The position numbers were made by a program, and so were the translations under genes. Source: CAWHMS01 sp963830495 (lineage in GTDB: Bacteria > Actinomycetota > Actinomycetes > Propionibacteriales > Nocardioidaceae). Taken from it: a stretch of 64,000 bases of DNA. Under the pieces are notes generated by a model that was given only the letters and a program-made list of their open reading frames with translations, was not told where the DNA came from and searched no databases. The DNA lies in contig CAWHMS010000004.1 of NCBI GenBank assembly GCA_963830495.1, forward strand, positions 124,001-188,000. Direction: 5' to 3'. Positions 10,599 through 18,010 of the stretch are shown here, piece after piece (the first letter of the stretch is position 1; every line of letters begins with the position of its first letter).

Positions 10599-10801
10599 AC
10601 GTTGCCCAGGCGCTCGAGCACGTCGCCCCAGCGCTCGAGCATTCGCGAGGTGCTCTCCGTGACCCGATCGCTGTGAGCGCTGCGCTCATACCTATCAAGC
10701 ACCGCGCGACGGATGACCTCCTGCCGAGAGGCACCCTCCGCAGCGGCGAGTGCATCGAGCGCGCGCTCCAGCTCCTTGTCAGTCCTCAACGTCAGCGCCA
10801 T
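10595..10801 (-). CDS. ribbon-helix-helix (CopG-like) antitoxin
   Basis: 68-residue protein whose N-terminus (MALTLRTDKELERALDALA) gives the beta-strand of an RHH DNA-binding fold, followed by two helices containing GASRQEVIRRAVLDRY. It should neutralise the downstream Doc-like toxin and repress the operon. Its ATG at 10801 lies 6 nt after a TACCAT -10 box, so the message is probably leaderless, and a perfect palindrome overlaps that box. It overlaps the toxin start by 4 nt. RHH-Doc pairings are less common than Phd-Doc. Confidence 0.85.
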   Translation of the reverse strand: MALTLRTDKELERALDALAAAEGASRQEVIRRAVLDRYERSAHSDRVTESTSRMLERWGDVLERLGNV

Positions 10802-10807
10802 CCGAGG

Positions 10808-10826
10808 ATGGTATCAAAGTGATACC
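10808..10826 (-). promoter_or_regulatory. TA-module promoter with palindromic operator
   Basis: On the minus strand, TACCAT (10808-10813) stands 6 nt before the antitoxin ATG, the spacing of a leaderless actinobacterial promoter. A perfect 17-bp palindrome, GGTATCA-AAG-TGATACC (10810-10826), overlaps it. A dimeric RHH antitoxin sitting there would block RNA polymerase, giving the usual conditional autoregulation. No strong -35 is visible. Confidence 0.65.
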
Positions 10827-10849
10827 GACCACCGAGGTTGTGGGAACGG

Positions 10850-11770
10850 TCAACTGGCGAGGAAGCGCTCGTAACGCGCCTCGAGTCGACTGGGATCGGG
10901 CCGCTCCACTCGCTTGGCTGGCAACGTGAGCGCAGTGCCGTGCATCTCCTGCAGCCCGTGCCTGAGCATCGGGCCATCGATCTCCTCGAGGAGACTGCGG
11001 TTGATCTCGACGCGATAAGTCGGCGTGATGCCCAGGAGATCCCGGTCGTACGCCGCATGGTGGATCTTGCAGAGGCTCAGACCATTGGTGACGACGGCAG
11101 CGCCGGCGTGGTCGGCGTCTGCGGTGATGTGAGCGGCGTCGAGCAAGTCGCCATGCCGGAGTAGGCACACTGCACATCGGACTTCGTAGGCCCGGACCAC
11201 GATGCCGCGGAACATCGACTGATGCAGTCGGTGCTTGGTGATCTGCTCGGCGTACCGTCGCTCGAGCTCTGACGGCTGGAGCGGGTCGCTGAGGATCTTG
11301 AGGGCAGCGTCCAACGCGACGACGAACTGTCTCCGAGACCGATCGTCACCGATGACGTAGACGGGAAAGATCGGGACGTAGACGCCAGCGGAGATCTTGC
11401 GCAGCAGGATTAGAGGTAGGTCAAGCTCCTTGGCTCGACGCAGCTTGGTGTTGTCGCCCTCGGCCGAGCCCGCCCTGTAGTCGTAGTGGAACAGGCCGCC
11501 GTCGACTTCTTCGTCGTCGTATGGGCCATCGGGCGAGCTCACAATGCTGAGGGTGGCGGCTAGCTCGCGCGGGTTCCAGATCCCCTTGGACAAGTCAATC
11601 AGCCGGCGACGAGTGCCATCGCCCAGGTCGAACGAGCTGAGCTCGCTCCGCGTGATGAACCCACCCGACTCCAAGACTCGAGACTCGAGCTGTCGCATGA
11701 TGCGAGCACGTAGTGCTCGTTCGCCCGTGACGTCCAAGTCCCCCACCATGCGTGACAGCTTCTCACGCAT
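10850..11770 (-). CDS. HNH endonuclease-domain protein (HNH_2 type)
   Basis: 306 residues. The C-terminal half carries an HNH nuclease signature: CAVCLLRHGDLLDAAHI, then NGLSLCKIHHAAYDRDLLGI, with the histidine and Asn/His ligands in order. The N-terminal half (FITRSELSSFDLGDGTRRRLIDL, then a beta-rich region) is not recognised. Such proteins resemble modification-dependent or phosphorothioate-linked endonucleases, but the specificity cannot be read here. The ATG at 11770 has no good SD; an internal ATG at about 11746 preceded by GAGAAG is an alternative. It is divergent from the NERD-helicase gene and next to a toxin-antitoxin module, which suits a defence role (inference). Confidence 0.72.
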   Translation of the reverse strand: MREKLSRMVGDLDVTGERALRARIMRQLESRVLESGGFITRSELSSFDLGDGTRRRLIDLSKGIWNPRELAATLSIVSSPDGPYDDEEVDGGLFHYDYRAGSAEGDNTKLRRAKELDLPLILLRKISAGVYVPIFPVYVIGDDRSRRQFVVALDAALKILSDPLQPSELERRYAEQITKHRLHQSMFRGIVVRAYEVRCAVCLLRHGDLLDAAHITADADHAGAAVVTNGLSLCKIHHAAYDRDLLGITPTYRVEINRSLLEEIDGPMLRHGLQEMHGTALTLPAKRVERPDPSRLEARYERFLAS

Positions 11771-11868
11771 CGGCAGTCGTGGACGGCCCGATCGTGAGAC
11801 CTTGGAGGTTGTCGACGACGAGGCGATTCGACTGACTCAGCGCGTCTCAAGATCGGCTTGGAGGGGGA

Positions 11869-13509
11869 GTGGACAGGTCATCCTCGACGACGTACGCATC
11901 TGAGGCAGAGCGCCTAGTGGCGCAGCTGCTTACCGACGGCCTCGGCGACGACGTACGTACGTGGTCCAACCTGCGCGTGACGAACCGGGCCAAGGATCAC
12001 GAGATCGACTTCGTCGTCGCGATTCCCGGCGCTGGCGTCGTCTGCCTCGAAGTCAAGGGTGGGCAAGTCACGTACGACGGGATGCACTGGCGGCAGACCG
12101 GCCGCAACGGCAAGAGCAAGCGCATCGACCCGGTTGGTCAGGCACGCAACGGCAAGTACGCGCTGCGCGGCTACGTCGAGAGCGATCCTCGGTGGGGTAG
12201 CCGCCAGCGGATCCGCTGGGCGCACGCGGTTGTCTTCCCGTTCACGGCGCTGGCCGAGAACTTCGCTGTCCCCGAGTGTCCACGTGAGATCGCGTTCGGC
12301 CGCGACGATCTCGATCGCTTGGTCGGGTCGCTCGGCGCCATCGCGCGGTCACAGGAGACGCAGAACCCACCGCCGTCAGAAGACGATGTCGCGCTTGTCG
12401 CCGACATCGTGCGCGGACGTGGTCTGCCCCAAGCGGACGTGATCGGCATCGCGGCCGAGCGCGCGGCGATGGCGGACCGGCTGACCGAGCAGCAGCGTCT
12501 CATCCTCGAGGTGTCCAAGCTGATCCGGCGGATGGAGATCCGCGGGGGAGCAGGCTCCGGCAAGACCTGGTTGGCGATGGAGCAGGCTCGCCGGCTGCAG
12601 CGTGACGGCGAACGCGTGGCGCTGGTGTGCTACTCACGTGGTCTGGCGGCGTACTTCCAACGCGTCACGTCCGCGTGGCCCCGGCGCGAGCGGCCGTCGT
12701 ACGTCGGCACCTTCCACGGCCTCGGGATCGACGAGTGGGGCGCGGAAGAGACCGATCTCGGCGACGACGATAGTCCCTACTGGGAGGAGCAACTGCCTGC
12801 TCAGATGGTCGAGCTCGCCGGATCGCTGCCACCGAACAAGAGGTATGACGCCGTCGTCGTCGACGAGGCGCAGGACTTCGCAGATGCCTGGTGGCCGGCC
12901 GTCGTCGCGGCCTTGAAGGACCCTGACGACGGACGGCTGACGATCATGAGCGACGAGGGACAGCGGGTCTTCTCCCGCTTCGGCGGTATGCCGGAGTGCC
13001 AGGCCGTCCTCACGCTCGAGGCCAACCTGCGCAACACCAGACAGATTGCTGACACCTTCCAGTCGCTCGCGATGACGCGTATGCGGAACCGTGGCGGCGA
13101 CGGTCCGGCGGTCCGCTTCGTTGAATGCCCCACGGCGGATGCGATTGGACGCGCTGATGACGAGGTGGATCGCCTGCTCGACGAAGGCTGGCGGCCTCAG
13201 GACGTGGCGCTGCTGACCGTGGGGTCGCGGCATCCTGAACAGTCGGCGCGGCAGGCGGAGGGACACGACGAGTACTGGGCATCTTTCTGGGATGAGGACC
13301 AGGTGTTCTACGGGCATGTGCTCGGCTTCAAGGGACTCGAGCGCAGCGTCATCGTGCTGGCGCTCAACCAGTCCAACCCTCGCGAACGGTCGAAGGAGCG
13401 GGTGTACGTCGGCCTGTCCCGCGCCCGCGACTGCCTTGTCGTCGTAGGTGACCCTGGCTACGTCGACGAAGTCGGCGGGCCGCAGCTGACGCGGCGACTT
13501 CGGGGGTAG
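11869..13509 (+). CDS. NERD nuclease domain fused to UvrD-like helicase
   Basis: 546 residues. The N-terminal NERD domain has a PD-(D/E)XK-type arrangement: EID at residues 45-47 and LEVKGG around 60-65. The C-terminal part is an SF1 helicase with Walker A GGAGSGKT (226-233), Walker B VVVDEAQDF (about 329-337), the NLRNTRQIADTF segment, and late motifs VLGFKGLERSVIVLAL and VYVGLSRARDCLVVVGD. It combines DNA or RNA cleavage with ATP-driven translocation. The GTG start at 11869 has a strong SD (GGAGGGGG). Single-protein nuclease-helicases occur in phage defence and in repair; the HNH and TA neighbours favour defence, but this is inference. Confidence 0.87.
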   Translation: MDRSSSTTYASEAERLVAQLLTDGLGDDVRTWSNLRVTNRAKDHEIDFVVAIPGAGVVCLEVKGGQVTYDGMHWRQTGRNGKSKRIDPVGQARNGKYALRGYVESDPRWGSRQRIRWAHAVVFPFTALAENFAVPECPREIAFGRDDLDRLVGSLGAIARSQETQNPPPSEDDVALVADIVRGRGLPQADVIGIAAERAAMADRLTEQQRLILEVSKLIRRMEIRGGAGSGKTWLAMEQARRLQRDGERVALVCYSRGLAAYFQRVTSAWPRRERPSYVGTFHGLGIDEWGAEETDLGDDDSPYWEEQLPAQMVELAGSLPPNKRYDAVVVDEAQDFADAWWPAVVAALKDPDDGRLTIMSDEGQRVFSRFGGMPECQAVLTLEANLRNTRQIADTFQSLAMTRMRNRGGDGPAVRFVECPTADAIGRADDEVDRLLDEGWRPQDVALLTVGSRHPEQSARQAEGHDEYWASFWDEDQVFYGHVLGFKGLERSVIVLALNQSNPRERSKERVYVGLSRARDCLVVVGDPGYVDEVGGPQLTRRLRG

Positions 13510-13600
13510 CCGGAGCTGCGGTTGGAAACGTGACGTGTCGTCGCGCGGCTGGCGTGGGATGCTGTAGCGGTAGCCCGCACCGAACACGAGGAGCTCCGGC

Positions 13601-14302
13601 ATGGCCAAAGCCACCGACGACATCGATCGCCTCACCGCCAAGCTCGACAAGCAGCGTGCTAAGGCGGACCGCCTGACCGCAGCCGTGCAAGACCACGAGA
13701 GACGCCTCGCCGAGACATCGCAAACCCTCGAACGGGCCACCAAAGAGCATGAGCGGGCGAGGCAGTCCGTGCAGGAGGCACAGGAAGCGCTGACGCGGCT
13801 TCGTGCGGAGGCGCAGACGCACCGTCAGGCGAAGGTCCAGGCGCGTAGGGAGCGTGACTTCGCGGAGGCGGATCTCCTCACCAGCAGAAGGAAGATCGAG
13901 AAGCGGTTGGCCAAGATGGCAGACCTCGAGAGCACCTGGAAGGTGGCCGAGGCCTCGCGGAAGGTGCGGTCTGGCGAGGCGGAAGACGCTGTACGCACGG
14001 TCGCGAAGGCCACGCCGGCCGCCCGCAGCACCTCGACGAGTAAGCGAACTGCCAAGAAGTCGACAGCCAAGAAGTCGGCCGGTGGCAAGACCGCTGCCAA
14101 GAAGTCGACAGTCAAGAAGTCGGCCGGTGGCAAGACCGCTGCCAAGAAGTCGACAGTCAAGAAGCCGGCCGGTGGCAAGACCGCTGCCAAGAAGTCGACA
14201 GTCAAGAAGTCGGCCGGTGGCAAGACCGCCGCCAAGAAGTCGACGAGTCGCAAGACCGCCGCCAAGACATCAACGGCAAGGAAGACGGCCGGCGCGAGCT
14301 GA
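13601..14302 (+). CDS. histone H1-like Lys/Ala-rich protein with coiled-coil head
   Basis: 233 residues. Residues 1-120 are charged and heptad-like (predicted coiled coil, no Pro or Gly). Residues 135-233 are almost entirely Lys, Ala, Ser and Thr, in repeats of the form SAGGKTAAKKSTVKK, like the tail of eukaryotic H1 and of bacterial nucleoid proteins such as HupB or AlgP. It most likely binds DNA through the tail and self-associates through the head. SD GAGGAG (13590s) precedes ATG 13601. It follows the NERD-helicase gene after 91 nt. The repeats are near-identical in DNA, so copy number may vary. No enzymatic motif is seen. Confidence 0.78.
   Translation: MAKATDDIDRLTAKLDKQRAKADRLTAAVQDHERRLAETSQTLERATKEHERARQSVQEAQEALTRLRAEAQTHRQAKVQARRERDFAEADLLTSRRKIEKRLAKMADLESTWKVAEASRKVRSGEAEDAVRTVAKATPAARSTSTSKRTAKKSTAKKSAGGKTAAKKSTVKKSAGGKTAAKKSTVKKPAGGKTAAKKSTVKKSAGGKTAAKKSTSRKTAAKTSTARKTAGAS
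14075..14254 (+). repeat. four tandem 45-bp coding repeats
   Basis: Units begin at 14075, 14120, 14165 and 14210, exactly 45 bp apart. Each encodes 15 residues of the pattern (S/P)AGGKTAAKKSTVKK. Units 1-3 are almost identical in DNA, with one S-to-P change in unit 3; unit 4 diverges at its 3' end. A half-related copy precedes them (14050-14074). This pattern is prone to slippage. Confidence 0.9.
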
Positions 14303-14374
14303 CCGGACAACGGCCGACGTCCGCGGCATCAGGACCCCAGTCCAGCTGCCGCACGGTCGAGGGCAGCCGGCCTA

Positions 14375-14746
14375 CTAGACCGCGGGGACCGCCTTCGGGT
14401 CGGGGCCGTACTCGTTGTCGCCTCGGTGACCCTCCGACACGAAGAACACCAGCAGGACGATAAACCCAACGCAGGGCACCAGACCGATGAGGAGCCACCA
14501 TCCGCTGCGCCCGGTGTCGTGGAGACGACGTACACCGACAGCCAGCGACGGGATCAGGACGGCCAGGCTGTAGATCGTCTGCAAAACGCCGGAGCCAGCA
14601 CCGTAGGTCGTCCCCAGGATGGCGTCGATGATGCCCAGAGCGATCGAGATCAGCACGTTGACGAGAGTGAACATCCAGAACTCGCGACGGCGGGCGCGAC
14701 CTGCGAACACCGCATACTTGCGCAGAACTTCGAGGTACCACTGCAT
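14375..14746 (-). CDS. DUF805 membrane protein
   Basis: 123 residues. It starts MQWYLEVLRKYAVFAGRARR, the typical DUF805 opening of aromatic and basic residues. About four hydrophobic segments follow, including LVNVLISIALGIIDAIL and YSLAVLIPSLAVGVRRL. The signature RRLHDTGRSGWW is present, and the tail is GDNEYGPDPK. Function is unknown in general; it is an inner-membrane protein. The ATG at 14746 has SD GGAGG about 6 nt upstream, so the longer frame to 14953 is rejected. It is convergent with the histone-like gene. Just upstream lies the decayed vapC. Confidence 0.9.
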   Translation of the reverse strand: MQWYLEVLRKYAVFAGRARRREFWMFTLVNVLISIALGIIDAILGTTYGAGSGVLQTIYSLAVLIPSLAVGVRRLHDTGRSGWWLLIGLVPCVGFIVLLVFFVSEGHRGDNEYGPDPKAVPAV

Positions 14747-14879
14747 CGTTGCCTCCGGCGTGTTCTCAGTCGCGGCGATTCGGCGCACGATCTCCTCGAT
14801 GGTCGCGGAGCGGCCACGGTGCGTCAACAGGACACGCGGCGCCGTCTCCTGGTGATTCGCGACCGGCCGCTGGCAAGGC

Positions 14880-15108
14880 ATCGAGGCCGACAAGGTGTTC
14901 GGGCGGTTGGGTCGCCTCCCGGTGGCGCTCGTCGACGTACCGGCTGACCTCACGCGCGCATGGGATTTGTCCCGTCGGTACGACGAGCACCGATCTACGA
15001 CATGGTGTACGGCGCTCCCTTGCCGAGCGGCTCGGGGAGCAGCTCATCACGGCCGATGAAGCGCTTCGATCGCGAGTGTCGACACTTGGCTTCGTGGTCG
15101 GCCCCTGA
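14880..15108 (+). pseudogene. decayed PIN-domain (VapC-like) toxin gene, C-terminal half
   Basis: Three reading frames must be stitched to recover a PIN-domain C-terminus. Frame 1 (from 14880) gives LPVALVDVPADLTRAWDLSR, ending YDEHR. Frame 2 (from 14993) gives IYDMVY. Frame 3 (from about 15017) gives LAERLGEQLITADEALRSRV and stops at 15108. Each switch fits a 1-nt deletion. The order of motifs, including Asp in YDMVY and the ITADEAL segment, matches PIN toxins. An in-frame stop lies upstream of 14880 and no intact N-terminus was found. No antitoxin gene was identified nearby. Confidence 0.6.
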
Positions 15109-15129
15109 TCTGTGTTGGCTCCCGCCGGC

Positions 15130-15690
15130 GTGGGGCCGGACGATCCGCGGGCAGCGTCGGCGTCACGATGTAGCCGGTGTCGCCGTCGCCGTAGCGGGTG
15201 GTGTCGAGGGGCCTCGACTCGAGAAGAGGCCGATGTAGGCGGACAGGACAGCATCGATGCGGTCCTCGACAGCCCGCAGGCGCGACTCCCTCGCTGCTTG
15301 CCCCACGGCGTCGACGATGGCCGTCCAGGCCTCGCTGTCACGGACGTGGAGCGGTGGGTCCGCCGAGTCGAGCGACTCGATGTGTCGGATCAGCTCCGAC
15401 GACGCTGCGCGCACCGTCTCGAGGCTACGACCGGACTTGTGCTTGTGCTTGAGGGTCCGGTCCAGGCCGAAGAGCACGATCGTGGCTGGATGCGGGTAGA
15501 CCTCGATCGCTCGTCTCTCCGCGGCTGACTCGGGGTCGATGTCGAGGTCGAGCCTGTCGGCCAGCCGAGCGCCGCGCGGCGGTGTGGCGAACCAGGGCCT
15601 GGCCGTGTTCGACGGATCGCTCCGGGGTCGTACCGTCCGAACACTGCCGAGAGCTGTACTTCACAAACCCGCGCCCGGTGGGGTTGTTCA
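15130..15690 (-). pseudogene. decayed DUF429-family gene
   Basis: Minus-strand fragments in three frames reconstruct a DUF429 protein. First comes VCEVQLSAVFGRYDPGA, then, in another frame, SNTARPWFATPPRGARLADR, IEVYPHPATIVLFGLDRTLK, a helical region, and DRIDAVLSAYIGLF. A third frame gives YGDGDTGYIVTP, the usual C-terminal motif of the family. At least two 1-nt deletions are needed (near 15625 and near 15190). The longest uninterrupted piece is about 15163-15610. No start codon could be assigned. Family function is unknown (RNase H-like fold suggested). It abuts the vapC remnant at its 3' side. Confidence 0.6.
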
Positions 15691-15692
15691 GC

Positions 15693-15995
15693 TCAGGCTG
15701 CGTGCTGGTGAGTCACAGGGCGAGTGACCTCGGAGTCGGGTGCCGACCGGGTCTGGCGCCGGTGCTCGTGAGCGCGGCGTTCTGCCTCGCGCAGCGGCAG
15801 GAAGCCGGTGTCTTGCTGACAGTCGTGGCACACCATGACCGCACGATCGCCGAGTCCGATGACCTCGACGGGATGCGGGGAGCAACCCAGCGCGGGGAAC
15901 GGGTGCTGGTGGTCGCGACGGTGCGCTGCCGCGAGCGTGCTGGCCGCGACTTCGCGGACGGCCGCCGCCTGGCGATGTGCCTGCTGCGTGGTCAT
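15693..15995 (-). CDS. small conserved-type protein with CHDC motif
   Basis: 100 residues, not assigned to a named family. The middle is VEVIGLGDRAVMVCHDCQQD, a probable zinc-binding CxxC-like site, followed by TGFLPLREAERRAHEHRR. The N-terminus is Ala/His-rich. ATG 15995 is preceded by GGGGTGA about 4 nt upstream. Base composition and codon use look genuine. It lies directly upstream of the DUF429 remnant. Function is unknown. Confidence 0.5.
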   Translation of the reverse strand: MTTQQAHRQAAAVREVAASTLAAAHRRDHQHPFPALGCSPHPVEVIGLGDRAVMVCHDCQQDTGFLPLREAERRAHEHRRQTRSAPDSEVTRPVTHQHAA

Positions 15996-16199
15996 TGGTC
16001 ACCCCGATTGGTTTGCGCTGTATCTCTGTAGTGGTAGTGACCTCACGTTTGATACGAACTCATCGCTTGCGGACAGGCAGCCCGTCGGTCGGCGTCTCCT
16101 CGGTTGGCCTGGGCCGGGACTGGCGGCGCCCGCTGATCCGCGGTTCCCGGCAGCCGTGACTCGGACGCCTTGTGCGCACAGGGGGGTGGTGGTCTTCGG

Positions 16200-16727
16200 C
16201 TACTTGTCTGTCGAGCCGTCGATGGCTTCGCGCAGTAGGTCCGCGTGCCCGTTGTGCTGGGCGTACTCCTCGATCATGTGGATGACGACCGCACGTACAG
16301 ACAACTCGTCCTCACGCGCCATCACGGTGTCCTCGTACGACGCCCGGTCCAGGGCCTCTTGGGCGAGCCGGCACTCGGTGAGCAGCCGTTCATAGTCGGC
16401 CGGCGCACGTGCCGGGTCGAGGTCCTCGAAGTCGGCGTCCCGGCCTGGCGTGACCTCGCCGTACATGGGCTCGAGCTCCTCGCCCGCGATCCGTTCGCGG
16501 AACCACCGCCGCTCCACCCTTGCCATGTGGCGCACCAGGCCGAGCAGTGAGAGGTTCGACGGTGGCGTGGAGCTCACCACCAGTTGCTCGCCGGTGAGGC
16601 CCGCGCACTTGTGCAGGAGGTAGGCGCGATGCCAGGCGAGAAAGCCTTCGAGTATCGGCCGCTCGTCTCCCATGAGTGGCCCATCAGGCAGGTCGACGTC
16701 AGGTGCGGTCCAGGTCGTGTGCGTCAT
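16200..16727 (-). CDS. DUF664/DinB-fold protein (mycothiol-dependent type)
   Basis: 175 residues from ATG 16727; an ATG 9 nt upstream is an alternative and a GAGG lies between. DUF664 members are four-helix DinB-fold enzymes, several of which are thiol (mycothiol/bacillithiol) transferases. Metal-ligand histidines are visible in SLLGLVRHMARVERRWF and VIHMIEEYAQHNGHADLLRE, which spaces HxxxH as expected. The reading MGDERPILEGFLAWHRAYLL matches the family's N-terminal helix. It is monocistronic. The substrate is unknown. Confidence 0.87.
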   Translation of the reverse strand: MTHTTWTAPDVDLPDGPLMGDERPILEGFLAWHRAYLLHKCAGLTGEQLVVSSTPPSNLSLLGLVRHMARVERRWFRERIAGEELEPMYGEVTPGRDADFEDLDPARAPADYERLLTECRLAQEALDRASYEDTVMAREDELSVRAVVIHMIEEYAQHNGHADLLREAIDGSTDK

Positions 16728-16993
16728 GCGAGCCATCCTCACATCCGGCCATCGGGCGTACGACACCTAGGTCACTGGACGGTCGCGGACTACGACACCA
16801 CCACAGCTGCACGATCGTGCGTTCGTGCTTGCTAGGCCCACTTACGTTTGGTCGCGGCCAGACTCCGGACGCGGAGGGCTGACGAGGCCGAGTGCGATGC
16901 CTTCGTGGACCGCTGTGACTCGATCGGTGGCGGAGAGCTTCGTGTGTCAGTCCAGGTTCACCGCAGCGCCAGGTCATGCCTGCCCATTGATGA

Positions 16994-17053
16994 GCAACCG
17001 ATGGTTGCGCGATCTCGCCAAATCGGCTAACGTCATACGCAACCGAACGTTGC
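16994..17053 (+). promoter_or_regulatory. SRPBCC/ArsR operon promoter with two palindromic operators
   Basis: Two related inverted repeats: GCAACC-GAT-GGTTGC (16994-17008) and GCAAC-CGAAC-GTTGC (17039-17053). Between them are a -35 TTGCGC (17005-17010) and a -10 TAACGT (17028-17033), 17 nt apart. One repeat covers the -35 and the other the predicted start point, so a dimeric repressor at both sites would shut the promoter. The downstream ArsR-type gene is the obvious candidate. Confidence 0.7.
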
Positions 17054-17073
17054 GCGAGAGAAGAGGCGAGGGC

Positions 17074-17535
17074 ATGGAGTACGGGACCATCGAACGGGAG
17101 ATCCACGTCGACGCCGCACCGGAGATCGTGTTCGAGGTGATCAGCCGGCCGGAGCACCTGCGGGAGTGGTGGCCGGACGACGCTGCGGTCGAGCCAACAC
17201 CGGGTGCGGTCGGCGAACTCATCTGGGGCGACAAGGCCGACAACGCGATGGCGGTTCCCATCACGATCCTCGATGTCGAGCCGCCACGACGGTTCTCCTT
17301 CCGCTGGGTGCACCCCCGCGATGAGGCGGCGAGCCAGCACAACTCGCTGTTCGTGACCTTCGAGCTGGTCCCGGCTGGCGCGGGCACTCGGGTGCGGCTC
17401 ACCGAGACCGGCTTTCGGGAGCAGGGGTGGGAGGCCGCCGTACTCGAGCAGCAGTACCAGGAGCACGTGGAGGGGTGGGACATGTTCCTTCCTCGGCTCC
17501 GCGACTACGTGGCAAGGCTGGTCGAGAGCCCATGA
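17074..17535 (+). CDS. SRPBCC (Aha1-type START-fold) protein
   Basis: 153 residues from ATG 17074, preceded by AGAAGAGGCGAGGG. It has the helix-grip START fold typical of activator-of-Hsp90-like (AHSA1) proteins: EIHVDAAPEIVFEVISRPEH, the WWPDDA motif, and a C-terminal long helix (YQEHVEGWDMFLPRLRDYV). Members bind hydrophobic ligands, but no ligand can be named here. The stop overlaps the ArsR start as ATGA, so the two are coupled under the palindrome-flanked promoter just upstream. Confidence 0.9.
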   Translation: MEYGTIEREIHVDAAPEIVFEVISRPEHLREWWPDDAAVEPTPGAVGELIWGDKADNAMAVPITILDVEPPRRFSFRWVHPRDEAASQHNSLFVTFELVPAGAGTRVRLTETGFREQGWEAAVLEQQYQEHVEGWDMFLPRLRDYVARLVESP

Positions 17536-17870
17536 CCGCCATGGTCGACGACGACCTGTGGTCGGCGATCGGAGACCCGACCCGGCGGCGGATGCTCGAC
17601 CTGCTGCTGACCGAAGGGGCGGGTACGGCGACCAGCCTCAGCGAAGAGCTGCCCGTCACCCGGCAAGCCGTCGCCAAGCACCTCACCGTGCTCGACCGCG
17701 TCGGCCTGGTGCACGTCACGCCGGCCGGGCGCGAGAGGCGGTATGAGGTGGACGAGGCGCAGCTCGCCCGGGCGGTCGCACAGCTCGCGTCGGTCCAGGC
17801 CACGTGGGATGCCCGGCTCCGGCGGATCAAGCGGATCGCCGAGGCGCTGCAGCGGAGCAGGGAGCAGTAG
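17532..17870 (+). CDS. ArsR-family winged-helix repressor
   Basis: 112 residues. It opens with DDLWSAIGDPTRRRMLDLLL, the typical ArsR start, and has the recognition helix in ELPVTRQAVAKHLTVLDRVG followed by the wing VTPAGRERRYEV. No metal-binding Cys pair is present, so it belongs to the metal-independent subgroup often paired with SRPBCC genes. It is translationally coupled to the upstream gene and probably binds the two GCAAC/GTTGC palindromes to repress its own operon. Confidence 0.92.
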   Translation: MTAMVDDDLWSAIGDPTRRRMLDLLLTEGAGTATSLSEELPVTRQAVAKHLTVLDRVGLVHVTPAGRERRYEVDEAQLARAVAQLASVQATWDARLRRIKRIAEALQRSREQ

Positions 17871-18010
17871 CCCGGCCGCAGACAACACCACGACGTACGA
17901 CGCGCGCGGTGACGACGCGCCGGTCGGCGCTGCCCGAAACCGCCACCGCCCGTACCGATCAACCGAAGAGTTTCACACGCACAAACACAACCAGAGAAAG
18001 GAACATCGCC

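Noticed and set aside
14050..14290. Tandem repeats considered as a CRISPR array
   Set aside because: The 45-bp units are contiguous, without spacers, and in frame with a Lys-rich coding region.
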